Counted from the first letter of the stretch, positions 1-8,122 are shown. The stretch: DNA of 10,322 nucleotides from an uncultured Clostridia bacterium (GCA_947628335.1 CANQZT010000043.1:1-10322), one strand, 5' to 3'. Notes: generated by a model from the sequence alone, not told the origin. Program-made: numbers and translations.

Positions 1-223
1 TAGATAAGTCAGAAAATTCTTTGTTTTCTAAGTATCTATTTAAATTTTTTACAGTTATTCCTGTATCTACAGAAATAGAATTTATAGAGTTTGCATAATT
101 ATCACTTTCTAAGTAATTCTTTAACTTTGACATTTCAAAACTGTCTTTTGGTGTACAATTATCACATACATCGTTATCCGATAAAAAAAAGCATCCACAA
201 CGTTCACATTTTTTAAATTCCAT
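1..223 (-). CDS. Zinc-ribbon/helix-turn-helix protein, YvyF-like (partial at window edge)
   Basis: An open frame on the minus strand starts at ATG 223-221 and runs off the left edge after 74 codons without a stop. The ribosome binding site GGAGG lies at 234-230, seven bases before the ATG, which supports this start. The product begins MEFKKCERCGCFFL and has Cys6-x2-Cys9 (plus Cys11) and Cys20-x2-Cys23, a small treble-clef or zinc-ribbon knuckle. Residues about 30-70 follow the pattern of a short helix-turn-helix, with a TGIT-type turn and a conserved-looking NRYLENKEF end. A zinc ribbon followed by a MerR/DeoR-like helix-turn-helix is the arrangement of the YvyF (TIGR03826) flagellar-operon proteins, usually found near flgM. 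That assignment is from remembered family pattern. The C-terminus and neighbours are outside the window, so a flagellar role is not shown. It is transcribed away from the GH18 gene. Confidence 0.75.
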   Translation of the reverse strand, partial: MEFKKCERCGCFFLSDNDVCDNCTPKDSFEMSKLKNYLESDNYANSINSISVDTGITVKNLNRYLENKEFSDLS

Positions 224-275
224 AATATTCCTCCAAAATTCAAAATAAAACATAATCTTTTGTTTCTCGACACAC

Positions 276-284
276 ATTCTATCA
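276..284 (-). promoter_or_regulatory. Possible extended -10 promoter for the zinc-ribbon gene
   Basis: On the minus strand the sequence reads TGATAGAAT, an extended -10 element (TGn plus TAGAAT) about 53 bases before the start codon. The -35 position falls in a run of A/T bases with only a weak TTTATT match, so the call rests on the extended -10 alone. Confidence 0.35.
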
Positions 285-335
285 TAAAAAAATAAAAAAA
301 TAAAGTAAAAATGAAAATAAATTTATTAAAAATAT

Positions 336-363
336 TTGCGAAAATTATATTTTGTGGTATAGT
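336..363 (+). promoter_or_regulatory. Sigma-A-type extended -10 promoter of the GH18 gene
   Basis: TTGCGA at 336-341, a 16-base spacer and TATAGT at 358-363 preceded by TGG (extended -10). It lies 35 bases before the GH18 start codon. The same TTGCGAAAA and GTGGTATAGTA blocks recur in front of secA at 2082-2111. Confidence 0.75.
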
Positions 364-397
364 ATAAAAGTATTATAAATATTTAAGGAGAATAAGC

Positions 398-2065
398 ATG
401 AAAAAAATGAAAAAAGTATGGAAAAAATTATTAGTAGTAGCAGTTCTATTGATTATAGCATTAATTATATTAGTTTTATCGCCAAATTTCAAAAAGGATC
501 CTAATGAAGGGAAAACTAATTTTATAATAAATAATAATAATGTAACATCAAGGTTAAAACAGGATATATTTATAGATGATAATAACGTTGTTTATGTATC
601 GATGGATGATATACAAAATTTTTTCGATAGCCAGATTTGCTATGATAAAGAGAACAATCAAATAATCACTACATCGGATACAAAAGTGGCAACAATTTCG
701 ACATCTGAAAAAAGTATGAAAGTTAATGGAGCAGATGTAAAATTATTAGGCACAGTTGTTAAAAAAGATGGAATAATATATATTCCGATATCTGAACTTG
801 AAAATATATATAATATAGAAATAAATAATATTAATAATAATGTTATTACAGCAGATTCTCTTGATAGAGAACTTATAAAAGCAGATACGAGTAAAAAAGT
901 TAATGTTAAATATAATACAAAATTAATCTCCAAAACTGTAGATAAAGTAGAGGCAGGACAAAAGTTAATTATAATTTCTGAAAATAATAAAGGATGGACA
1001 AAAGTTAGAACTGATAATGGAAAAATAGGATATGTAAAAACAGACGTACTTGCTAATAAAACTACAGTAAGAGAAGCAATAGAGCAAGAAAAACAAATAA
1101 ATGGAAAAGTTAATCTTGTGTGGGATTATTATTCAGAATATGTAAATGCACCTGATAGAAGTGGAACAACAATGCAAGGTGTGAATGTAGTTGCACCGTC
1201 ATTTTTTTCATTAAAAAATAGTGATAATATAGAAATTAATGATAATGCAAAAAATGGAGGAGAAGAATATATTAATTGGGCTAAAGAAAGAGGATACAAG
1301 GTTTGGGCAATGTTTTCAAATAATTCTATGAAAGAAATTACTTCTAAAATACTAAATGATTATTTTAAAAGAGAAGAGTTAATTGAAAAAATTGTTGACT
1401 ATGCAGTCAAATATAATGTTGATGGAATAAATATAGACTTTGAAAATATGAATATGGAGGATAAGAATGTATTTTCTAGATTTATTATAGAACTTGCTCC
1501 TCGTTTAAGAGAATATGGACTTGTAACTTCAGTTGATGTTACAGCACCAGATGGAAGTGAGACATGGTCATTATGTTATGATAGACATTTACTTGCAAAT
1601 ACAGTTGATTATATGATGTTTATGGCATATGATCAATATGGAATTGCAAGTACGACTCCAGGAACTACAGCAGGATACAATTGGGTTGAAAATAATATAA
1701 AGAAGTTTTTAGGGCAAGAAGATGTAAGTAAGGACAAAATTATTTTAGGAATGCCACTATATACACGACTTTGGAAAACCGATGTAAATGGAAAATCTAC
1801 AAGTAGTATAGTAAATATGAATCAGATTGATAATAAAATTCCTAATGACGTTGAAAGAGTGTGGAATGAAGAAACAAAACAATATTATGTGGAATATAGT
1901 TCAGAAAATTATAAATATCAAATGTGGTTAGAAGATGAAACATCAATTAGGGAAAAATTAAACTTAATCAATCAATACGAGTTGGCAGGTGGAGCATTTT
2001 GGGAAAAAGACAGAGAAACAGATAATATTTGGAAAATTACACAAGAAGTATTGAATTTGCAATAA
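398..2065 (+). CDS. Membrane-anchored GH18 glycosidase with copper-amine-oxidase-N-like and SH3-like domains
   Basis: Predicted cell-surface hydrolase of 555 residues acting on N-acetylglucosamine-containing polymers, most likely peptidoglycan. Residues 1-10 are basic and 11-28 form one hydrophobic helix with no clear cleavage site, so a signal anchor is likely. Residues about 41-155 resemble the copper amine oxidase N-terminal repeat common in Clostridia surface proteins. Residues about 165-218 form a bacterial SH3-like domain with the GW-TKVRTDNGKIGYVKTD pattern. Residues about 236-550 are a GH18 barrel. The catalytic motif is DGINIDFE at 342-349 with Glu349 as proton donor, followed by MAYDQYG at 409-415 and a closing GGAFWEKDRETD. 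The Asn at 345 in place of the usual Asp is typical of the spore-lysin YaaH/SleL branch as I recall it. GGAG lies seven bases before the ATG. A cortex-lytic or vegetative wall role cannot be separated from sequence alone. Confidence 0.88.
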   Translation: MKKMKKVWKKLLVVAVLLIIALIILVLSPNFKKDPNEGKTNFIINNNNVTSRLKQDIFIDDNNVVYVSMDDIQNFFDSQICYDKENNQIITTSDTKVATISTSEKSMKVNGADVKLLGTVVKKDGIIYIPISELENIYNIEINNINNNVITADSLDRELIKADTSKKVNVKYNTKLISKTVDKVEAGQKLIIISENNKGWTKVRTDNGKIGYVKTDVLANKTTVREAIEQEKQINGKVNLVWDYYSEYVNAPDRSGTTMQGVNVVAPSFFSLKNSDNIEINDNAKNGGEEYINWAKERGYKVWAMFSNNSMKEITSKILNDYFKREELIEKIVDYAVKYNVDGINIDFENMNMEDKNVFSRFIIELAPRLREYGLVTSVDVTAPDGSETWSLCYDRHLLANTVDYMMFMAYDQYGIASTTPGTTAGYNWVENNIKKFLGQEDVSKDKIILGMPLYTRLWKTDVNGKSTSSIVNMNQIDNKIPNDVERVWNEETKQYYVEYSSENYKYQMWLEDETSIREKLNLINQYELAGGAFWEKDRETDNIWKITQEVLNLQ

Positions 2066-2081
2066 TTTTGTTATAAATTCC

Positions 2082-2110
2082 TTGCGAAAAGTAAAAATTC
2101 GTGGTATAGT
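2082..2110 (+). promoter_or_regulatory. Sigma-A-type extended -10 promoter of secA
   Basis: TTGCGA at 2082-2087, a 17-base spacer and TATAGT at 2105-2110 preceded by TGG. It sits in the 77-base gap between the GH18 stop and the secA start. No terminator hairpin is visible in this gap, so secA may also receive read-through from the GH18 promoter. Confidence 0.75.
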
Positions 2111-2142
2111 ACTATAGAGTATAAATTTAGGAGGACAGTAAA

Positions 2143-4869
2143 ATGGGATTATTTAAGACATATAGCGAAAAAGAAGTAAAAAGAGTTATGCCAATTGTAA
2201 AAAAGATAAATGAGTTAGAAGATGATATATCGAAACTAACAGATGAACAATTAAGGGAAAAAACTAATGAATTCAAAAAAGAGTTAGAAAATGGAAAAAC
2301 ATTAGATGATATATTACCAGAAGCCTTTGCAGTAGTCAGAGAAGCTTCTAAAAGAGTTTTAGGAATGAGGCATTTTGATGTGCAACTTATTGGTGGAATT
2401 ATTTTACATCAAGGTAGAATTGCAGAAATGAAAACAGGTGAAGGTAAAACTTTAGTTGCAACACTTCCTGTTTATTTAAATGCACTAACAGGAAAAGGAG
2501 TTCATGTTATTACTGTAAACGACTATCTTGCAAAACGTGACAGTGAATGGATGGGAAAATTATATAAATTTTTAGGATTAACGGTTGGACTTGCTATTTC
2601 AGGGATGGATCCAGATGCGAAGAGAAAAGCATATTCAGCAGATGTTACTTATGGAACTAATAATGAATTCGGTTTTGACTATCTAAGAGATAATATGGTT
2701 ATTTATAAAGAACAAGCAGTTCAAAGAGAATTGAATTATGCAATCGTAGATGAAATTGATAGTATTTTGATAGATGAGGCACGTACGCCATTAATCATTT
2801 CAGGTCATGCTAATGAATCATCTGACCTTTATAAAAAAGCAAATGATTTTGTAAAAAGATTAACACCAAAAGTTATTGTAGAAGAGGATATAAAAGATGA
2901 AGAACAATTAGAGGATAATGAAAAATATGATTATATTGTTGATTTAAAGGCAAAATCAGCATCTCTTACAGGAAAAGGAATAAAGAAAGCAGAAGAATTT
3001 TTCCATGTTGAAAATTTTAATGATTTAGATAATTCAGATATAGTTCATCATGTAAATCAAGCATTGCGAGCACATGGTGTTATGAAAAAAGATATTGATT
3101 ACATGGTAAAAGATGGAGAAGTTTTAATTGTTGATGAGTTTACAGGAAGAATAATGTATGGAAGAAGATATAATAATGGATTACACCAAGCAATAGAAGC
3201 AAAAGAAAATGTGAAAATCGCTGATGAATCTAAAACACTTGCAACAATTACATTTCAAAACTATTTTAGAATGTACGAAAAATTATCTGGTATGACAGGT
3301 ACAGCAATGACAGAAGAAGCAGAATTTCGTGAAATTTATAATCTAGATGTTATAGCAATTCCAACTAACAAGCCAGTAATTCGTAAAGATAACAATGACG
3401 TTATTTATAAAAATGAAAAGGCAAAATATAGAGCTATTGTAGAAAGTGTAAAAGAAAGTGTAGAAAAAGGACAACCAGTTTTGGTAGGTACTGTTTCTAT
3501 TGAAAAATCAGAAAAATTAAGTAAAATTTTAAAACAAGAAGGAATTAAACATTCGGTATTAAATGCGAAATACCATGAACAAGAGGCAGAAATTATTGCA
3601 CAAGCTGGTAAATTTGGCGCAGTTACAATTGCAACAAACATGGCAGGACGTGGAACAGATATTATGCTTGGAGGAAATAGTGAATATTTAGCGCGTCAAG
3701 AAATGAGAAAATTAAAATATACAGATGAACAAATTGAGGAAGCAATGGCATATAACGAAACAGAAGATAAAGAGGTATTATCTGCAAGAAGTAAATTTAG
3801 AGATCTTGTTAAGAAGTATGAAGACGAAATAAAAGATGAAAAAGAAAAAGTAATTTCAGCTGGTGGCTTAAAAATTATAGGTACAGAAAGACATGAATCT
3901 CGAAGAATTGATAATCAATTGCGTGGTCGTAGTGGTCGTCAAGGTGATATAGGTGAATCTAAATTTTATATTGGTTTAGATGATGACTTAATGAAAATAT
4001 TTGGTGGAGATATGATTACTAATGTTTATGATAAATTAGGTGCAGATGAAAATATGCCAATTGAAATGAAATTAATTTCAAATTCAGTTGAAAGAGCACA
4101 AAAGAGAGTTGAAGGGAAGAACTTTAGCATTCGTAAACATGTATTACAATATGATGATGTTATGAACACACAAAGAGAGATAATTTATGGTCAAAGAAAA
4201 CAAGTACTAGATGGAGAAAATTTAAAGGAAAGCATTATTAATATGATTAATAGTGTAATAGAAGATTTAGTTAATCTTTATTCACAAGAAGAAGAGATTA
4301 ATAAAGAAGCATTAAGAGAAGAAATTAAGACAACATTTGGACTTGATAACATAGAAGCATTAAGAGACAAAAAATTTGATGAACAAAAATTACAAGATGA
4401 GTTAAAACAAAAATCATTAGCAAAATATGAACAAAAAGAAGTAGAAATAGGTGAGCAAGATTTAAGAGAACTTGAAAGAGTTGTTATGTTAAAAGTTGTA
4501 GATCAAAAATGGATGGATCATATTGATGCTATGGATGAATTAAAAGATGGAATAGGACTTCGTGCATATGGTCAAAAGGATCCTGTTGTACAATATAGAA
4601 TAGAAGGAACAGAAATGTTTGATGAGATGATTTATTCAATTAAACAAGATGTGGTAAAAATTCTATTAAATATAAGTAAACAAAAAGAAATAAGAAGAAC
4701 TGAAACAGCGAGAATAACAAATGCATCATTAGATAATATAAATGATGTTGATGGACAACAAAGAAAACCTATTACAGTTGTAAAAGAAGGTCCAGATATT
4801 GGAAGAAATGATCCATGTCCTTGTGGAAGTGGGAAGAAATACAAAAACTGTTGTGGAAAGAATCAGTAA
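2143..4869 (+). CDS. secA: Protein translocase ATPase subunit SecA
   Basis: SecA is the ATP-driven motor that pushes unfolded preproteins through SecYEG at the cytoplasmic membrane. The 908-residue product shows the whole family order. Walker A is MKTGEGKT at 96-103 and Walker B is DEID at 203-206. VDEFTGR at 330-336 follows the preprotein cross-linking domain. TNMAGRGTD lies at 498-506 and [10 protein letters not shown] at 593-602 in the second motor domain. A helical scaffold/wing region and a C-terminal SEC-C zinc site with Cys892, Cys894, Cys903 and Cys904 complete it. It is longer than the roughly 840-residue Bacillus protein, largely because of a charged, helix-rich insertion at about 517-572 in the second motor domain and an acidic stretch at 246-262. 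AGGAGGA lies seven bases before the ATG. The zinc tail indicates that the SecB/ribosome/phospholipid-binding linker end is retained. No dedicated terminator follows. The terminator at 5013-5056 could stop read-through. Confidence 0.98.
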   Translation: MGLFKTYSEKEVKRVMPIVKKINELEDDISKLTDEQLREKTNEFKKELENGKTLDDILPEAFAVVREASKRVLGMRHFDVQLIGGIILHQGRIAEMKTGEGKTLVATLPVYLNALTGKGVHVITVNDYLAKRDSEWMGKLYKFLGLTVGLAISGMDPDAKRKAYSADVTYGTNNEFGFDYLRDNMVIYKEQAVQRELNYAIVDEIDSILIDEARTPLIISGHANESSDLYKKANDFVKRLTPKVIVEEDIKDEEQLEDNEKYDYIVDLKAKSASLTGKGIKKAEEFFHVENFNDLDNSDIVHHVNQALRAHGVMKKDIDYMVKDGEVLIVDEFTGRIMYGRRYNNGLHQAIEAKENVKIADESKTLATITFQNYFRMYEKLSGMTGTAMTEEAEFREIYNLDVIAIPTNKPVIRKDNNDVIYKNEKAKYRAIVESVKESVEKGQPVLVGTVSIEKSEKLSKILKQEGIKHSVLNAKYHEQEAEIIAQAGKFGAVTIATNMAGRGTDIMLGGNSEYLARQEMRKLKYTDEQIEEAMAYNETEDKEVLSARSKFRDLVKKYEDEIKDEKEKVISAGGLKIIGTERHESRRIDNQLRGRSGRQGDIGESKFYIGLDDDLMKIFGGDMITNVYDKLGADENMPIEMKLISNSVERAQKRVEGKNFSIRKHVLQYDDVMNTQREIIYGQRKQVLDGENLKESIINMINSVIEDLVNLYSQEEEINKEALREEIKTTFGLDNIEALRDKKFDEQKLQDELKQKSLAKYEQKEVEIGEQDLRELERVVMLKVVDQKWMDHIDAMDELKDGIGLRAYGQKDPVVQYRIEGTEMFDEMIYSIKQDVVKILLNISKQKEIRRTETARITNASLDNINDVDGQQRKPITVVKEGPDIGRNDPCPCGSGKKYKNCCGKNQ

Positions 4870-4886
4870 AGGCATAAAATAGTGGA

Positions 4887-4915
4887 TTGACAATATAATG
4901 AAAACATGTTAAAAT
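4887..4915 (+). promoter_or_regulatory. Strong consensus promoter of the leader RNA/kinase unit
   Basis: TTGACA at 4887-4892, a 17-base spacer and TAAAAT at 4910-4915, with TG at 4907-4908 giving an extended -10. This is the best -35 match in the window. Transcription would start near 4922, about 168 bases before the kinase ATG. The spacer contains the palindrome AACATGTT (4903-4910), a possible but unproven operator. Confidence 0.8.
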
Positions 4916-4921
4916 GAAAAA

Positions 4922-5056
4922 ACATTTAAGAGTATATCTAGGAAATAAAATTCTGAGCGATATAGGATAACCTAAGAATAAAGGTTATTTACACGGTGTA
5001 TAGACTAAAGAAAGTCTTGCAAAGGAGTCTTAAAGATTTCTTTACAAGGCTTTTTT
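4922..5056 (+). ncRNA. Structured leader RNA or small RNA of unknown class with attenuator
   Basis: A transcript from the promoter at 4887-4915 would pass two hairpins and end at an intrinsic terminator. Hairpin 1: TATATC (4933-4938) pairs with GATATA (4959-4964), with an inner stem 4939-4944/4951-4956 that has one mismatch. Hairpin 2: ATAACCT (4967-4973) pairs with AGGTTAT (4982-4988), loop of 8. A competing outer stem 4931-4937/4998-5006 is also possible with a two-base bulge. The terminator (5013-5056) competes with an alternative stem in which AAAGAAA-g-TCTT (5007-5018) pairs with AAGATTTCTTT (5033-5043), 11 pairs with one bulge. No ATG-started leader peptide is present. It does not show the signature bases of T-box, purine, TPP, FMN, SAM, lysine, cobalamin, c-di-GMP, fluoride, ZTP or ykkC RNAs as I know them. 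It may be a cis attenuator of the kinase gene or a stand-alone small RNA. Confidence 0.5.
5013..5056 (+). terminator. Intrinsic terminator/attenuator upstream of the kinase gene
   Basis: AGTCTTGCAAAGGA (5013-5026) pairs with TTCTTTACAAGGCT (5038-5051) with two G-U pairs and one C-A mismatch, loop 5027-5037, followed directly by a T run to 5056. It lies 33 bases before the kinase ATG and downstream of the only good promoter, so kinase expression should depend on read-through. Confidence 0.8.
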
Positions 5057-5089
5057 AGTATAATAAGATATAAAAGGAGGGGAAAAACA

Positions 5090-5653
5090 ATGCCAAAATT
5101 TATACAAATAATAGGACCACAAGCAGTTGGAAAAATGACTGTAGGTCAAGAACTTGCTAAAATAACAGGTTATAAATTATTATATAATCATATGACAATA
5201 GAAATGGTAAGATTAATATTTGATTATGATAAAGAAGTTTTTTTGGAAATGAATAGTATAATAAGATATGAAATTTTTAAAGAATTTGCAAAAAGTAATG
5301 AAAAAGGAATTATTTTTACATGTTGTTTTGACTTTGGAAATAATTTTAAAGAAGATAAAGCAGAAAATGATAAATTTACGAAGTTATTTAAAGAAAACTA
5401 TACAGTTGAATTAGAAACAACATTAGAAGAAAGATTACGAAGAAATAAAACGGAAAATAGACTAGAATATAAAGCATCAAAAAGAGATTTAGAGTGGAGT
5501 GAAAAAGATATATATAGATCTCTCAAAGAGCACAGATTAAATTCAAAACAAGGCGAAGGTGAAAAAATATTTAGTAATTTTTATAAAATTGATAATACCA
5601 ATATATCGGCAGAAATAGTTGCTAAAATGATAAAAGAAAAATTTAATTTATAA
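5090..5653 (+). CDS. P-loop (AAA_33/shikimate-kinase-like) kinase of unknown substrate
   Basis: A 187-residue cytosolic protein with the fold signals of a small-molecule or nucleotide kinase. Walker A is GPQAVGKMT at 9-17. The residue after the lysine is Met and the Thr comes one later, like the GKGT of adenylate kinases. NHMTIE at 33-38 is a likely substrate-side motif. A hydrophobic strand IIFTCCFDF lies at 74-82, a basic lid ERLRRNKTENR at 114-124, and a closing strand FYKIDNTN at 164-171. The family is common in Firmicutes and often annotated only as AAA family ATPase. I know no assigned substrate. AGGAGGGG lies a few bases before the ATG and gives strong translation. The gene stands behind the leader/terminator at 4922-5056, which suggests induced rather than constant expression. 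The HAD gene follows after 88 bases. Antibiotic or nucleoside phosphorylation would be a guess. Confidence 0.8.
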   Translation: MPKFIQIIGPQAVGKMTVGQELAKITGYKLLYNHMTIEMVRLIFDYDKEVFLEMNSIIRYEIFKEFAKSNEKGIIFTCCFDFGNNFKEDKAENDKFTKLFKENYTVELETTLEERLRRNKTENRLEYKASKRDLEWSEKDIYRSLKEHRLNSKQGEGEKIFSNFYKIDNTNISAEIVAKMIKEKFNL

Positions 5654-5706
5654 GAAAATGGAAAAATGTAAAATTTTATAAATATGCAGATAAATCGAGA
5701 AAAGTA

Positions 5707-5715
5707 TGATATAAT
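5707..5715 (+). promoter_or_regulatory. Extended -10 promoter of the HAD phosphatase gene
   Basis: TGATATAAT (TGn plus perfect TATAAT) lies 26 bases before the ATG at 5742. The -35 position near 5687-5692 has no good match, which is tolerated for extended -10 promoters. It suggests the HAD gene can be expressed independently of the kinase gene. Confidence 0.6.
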
Positions 5716-5741
5716 CAGTTAAAAATATATGGAGGTTTATT

Positions 5742-6326
5742 ATGAGAATTGGAGTAGATTTAGATGGAGTTGTATTTGATTCGGAAAAAGAGTTTAGAGT
5801 ATATTCTGAATTATATGATATATTGGAATTGAAGAAAGATAGTAAAATAGATAATAAAAAATTAAGATTTCAAGATAGATTTAACTGGAAACAAGAAGAA
5901 TTACAAGGTTTTTTAAATAAATATCATAAGCAAATTATAGTAGAATCGAATTTCATGCCAGGAGTAAAAAGCGTATTGCAATTGATGAAACAAGATGGAC
6001 ATAGTCTAATATTAATTACAGCAAGAGGTAGCATAAATAAAGATATGATAAAAATAACAGAAGAAAGATTGAAAAATGCAGGAATGGATATTTTTGATAA
6101 ATATTATTGGGCAACAGAAAATAAGGATGAAATATGTGTAAAAGAAAATATTGATATTATGATAGATGATTTTAGTGAAAAATGTGAAAGTATTGCTACT
6201 AAAGAGATAAAAACAATATATCTAAAAGATGCACCATCATATGATTTAAAAGAAAATGAATATATTAAAGTACTATATAATTGGGGAGAAATATATAGAT
6301 ATATAAGGGAGTTAGAAAATAAATGA
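5742..6326 (+). CDS. HAD-superfamily hydrolase, 5'-nucleotidase (NT5C/YqfW)-like
   Basis: A 194-residue cytosolic Mg-dependent phosphatase. Motif I is DLDGVVFD at 6-13, with Asp6 as nucleophile and Asp8 as acid/base. Motif II is LITARG at 91-96 with Thr93. Lys128 or Lys134 is the candidate motif III lysine. Motif IV is IMIDDF at 139-144 with Asp142 and Asp143 binding Mg. The helical cap between residues about 14 and 72 and the overall length fit the 5'(3')-deoxyribonucleotidase-like branch, which dephosphorylates nucleotides. The exact substrate is inferred only from that resemblance. GGAGG lies about eight bases before the ATG. It follows a P-loop kinase and precedes an ABC exporter by 68 bases on the same strand. 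Read-through into the exporter genes is likely, because no clear promoter or T-tailed terminator lies between. Confidence 0.85.
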   Translation: MRIGVDLDGVVFDSEKEFRVYSELYDILELKKDSKIDNKKLRFQDRFNWKQEELQGFLNKYHKQIIVESNFMPGVKSVLQLMKQDGHSLILITARGSINKDMIKITEERLKNAGMDIFDKYYWATENKDEICVKENIDIMIDDFSEKCESIATKEIKTIYLKDAPSYDLKENEYIKVLYNWGEIYRYIRELENK

Positions 6327-6337
6327 AAAATTTCTAA
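6312..6337. repeat. Short inverted repeat over the HAD stop codon
   Basis: TTAGAAA (6312-6318) and TTTCTAA (6331-6337) are perfect 7-base arms around a 12-base centre that includes the TGA stop at 6324-6326. No T run follows, so it is not a convincing terminator. It could be an operator for the exporter genes or chance in A/T-rich DNA. Confidence 0.3.
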
Positions 6338-6394
6338 AATATTATGTAAAAAAAGTGTTCATTTGGGCGAAGAGAGAAAGGAATGAAATTTTTA

Positions 6395-8122
6395 ATGATA
6401 AAAAAGTTGGCTAAATGTATAGGGGAGTATAAAAAAGAAACTATATTAACACCAATATTTGTGGGAATTGAATGTTCTTTTGATGTTATAATCCCATTTT
6501 TAATGTCGTTTTTAATTGATAATGGAATTAATAAAGGAGATAGTAAAATAATTATTGGTATAGGAATTTTGTTGATTATTTGTTCATTCATAGCAATTTA
6601 TACAGGAACTAAATCAGGAGATTATTCTGCAAAGGCAACGGCAGGTTTTGCCAAAAATTTAAGAAAGAAGATTTATTATAATGTGCAAGATTTTTCATTT
6701 TCGAATATTGATAAATTTTCTACATCTAGTATTATAACTAGACACACTACAGATATTAATAATGTACAAATGGCATTTCAGATGATTATTAGAATGGCAG
6801 TAAGAGCACCACTTTTAATAATTTTTTCTTTGATAATGACATTTGTTATAAATGCAAAACTTGCAGTTATATTTCTAATTGCAATTCCTTTATTAGGATT
6901 TGGATTATATTATATAGCAACATCTGCACATCCTATATTTGAAAAAGCTATTTTAATGTATGATAAACTTAACAACACTGTTCAAGAAAACGTAAGAGGA
7001 ATTAGAGTTGTAAAATCTTTTGTAACAGAAGATAAAGAAATAGAAAAATTTAATAAAGATTCAGAATTAATATATAAAGAATTCTCAAAAGCTGAAAAAA
7101 TTGTTGCATTAAACAATCCTTTGATGCAATTTACTGTAGCAACAATTATTATACTTATATCATGGTTTGGAGGAAAAGAAATTATAGCTAATAATTTAAC
7201 AACAGGTGAATTTACAAGTATAATATCATATGCTATGCAAGTGTTGATGTCTTTAATGGTGCTTTCTATGGTACTAGTTACTATAATGATTTCGAGAGCA
7301 TCTGGAGAAAGAATAGTAGAACTTATGGATGAGAAAAGCAATTTAACGAATAAAGAAGATGCTATAAAAGAAGTAAAGGATGGTTCAATAGTTTTTGAAA
7401 ATGTTAATTTTAGCTATGTTAATGATGAAAAGAAGCTATGTTTAAAGAATATAAATTTTGATATAAAATCTGGAGAAACTATAGGGATTATTGGAGGTAC
7501 AGGTTCATCAAAATCTACACTTGTTCAACTAATACCACGACTTTATGATGTAACAAGTGGAAGTATAAAGATTGCAGGAATAGATGTTAGAGATTATGAT
7601 ATTGAATCTTTAAGGAATCAAGTTGCGATGGTGTTGCAAAAAAATGAATTGTTTTCTGGTACAATAAAAGAAAATTTACGTTGGGGAAAAGAAAATGCTA
7701 CAGATGAAGAAATTGAAAATGTATGTAAATTAGCACAAGCAGACGAATTTATAAAAAATTTCCCAGATGGTTATGATACCTACATAGAACAAGGTGGAAC
7801 AAATGTATCAGGAGGTCAAAAGCAAAGATTATGTATTGCAAGAGCTTTATTAAAAAAGCCTAAAATACTAATACTAGATGATTCTACTAGTGCAGTAGAT
7901 ACTAAGACAGATAGTTTAATTAGAAAGGCATTTAAAGAAAATATTCCAAATACAACTAAAATAATTATAGCTCAAAGGATTTCTTCGGTAGAAGAAGCGG
8001 ATAAGATAATAGTTTTAGATAATGGAATGGTAGATAGTATAGGTACACATGAAGAATTACTTACTTCCTGTGAAATATATAAAGATGTATATAATTCACA
8101 AGTAAAAGGAGGTAACAAATGA
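6395..8122 (+). CDS. ABC exporter subunit with degenerate ATP site (heterodimer partner A)
   Basis: A half-transporter of 575 residues with six membrane segments (about 17-41, 51-71, 137-156, 157-176, 247-262, 280-300) followed by an ATPase domain, as in BmrC/TM287-type multidrug exporters. Walker A at 367-374 reads GGTGSSKS, with Ser372 where Gly is usual. The Q-loop Gln is at 415 and the signature VSGGQ at 471-475. Walker B ends Asp495-Asp496, so the catalytic Glu is Asp, and the switch His is Gln527. This subunit's own ATP site should therefore be hydrolysis-poor, while its canonical signature serves the partner's active site. Start choice: an upstream in-frame ATG exists at 6383, but the SD-like AGAAAGGA at 6375-6382 abuts it, whereas it lies 12 bases before ATG 6395, and MIKKL is the usual beginning in this family. 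It overlaps the next gene by four bases. Substrate unknown. Confidence 0.93.
   Translation: MIKKLAKCIGEYKKETILTPIFVGIECSFDVIIPFLMSFLIDNGINKGDSKIIIGIGILLIICSFIAIYTGTKSGDYSAKATAGFAKNLRKKIYYNVQDFSFSNIDKFSTSSIITRHTTDINNVQMAFQMIIRMAVRAPLLIIFSLIMTFVINAKLAVIFLIAIPLLGFGLYYIATSAHPIFEKAILMYDKLNNTVQENVRGIRVVKSFVTEDKEIEKFNKDSELIYKEFSKAEKIVALNNPLMQFTVATIIILISWFGGKEIIANNLTTGEFTSIISYAMQVLMSLMVLSMVLVTIMISRASGERIVELMDEKSNLTNKEDAIKEVKDGSIVFENVNFSYVNDEKKLCLKNINFDIKSGETIGIIGGTGSSKSTLVQLIPRLYDVTSGSIKIAGIDVRDYDIESLRNQVAMVLQKNELFSGTIKENLRWGKENATDEEIENVCKLAQADEFIKNFPDGYDTYIEQGGTNVSGGQKQRLCIARALLKKPKILILDDSTSAVDTKTDSLIRKAFKENIPNTTKIIIAQRISSVEEADKIIVLDNGMVDSIGTHEELLTSCEIYKDVYNSQVKGGNK

Noticed and set aside
658..933. 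Minus-strand open frame inside the GH18 gene
   Set aside because: It lies wholly antisense to a well-supported gene, has no ribosome binding site and its composition reflects the complement of Asn/Asp-rich codons.
4903..4910. AACATGTT palindrome in the leader promoter as an operator
   Set aside because: An 8-base palindrome in A/T-rich DNA is expected by chance and no regulator is nearby, so it is mentioned only within the promoter entry.
4922..5056. Assignment of the leader to T-box, purine or other known riboswitch
   Set aside because: The T-box TGGNACCGCG element and the conserved junction bases of the purine class are missing. Hairpins alone do not justify a named class.
4997..5059. GTG-started frame of about 20 codons through the terminator (possible leader peptide)
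   Set aside because: No Shine-Dalgarno sequence precedes it and the codons simply follow the terminator stem. Leader-peptide attenuation is not supported.
5059..5064. TATAAT just after the terminator as a separate kinase promoter
   Set aside because: No -35 match at a workable distance and no TG extension. The upstream bases belong to the terminator stem.
6982..7341. Minus-strand open frame inside the first ABC gene, and similar antisense frames in secA and both ABC genes
   Set aside because: They are shadows of A/T-rich coding DNA with no family signal and no start context.
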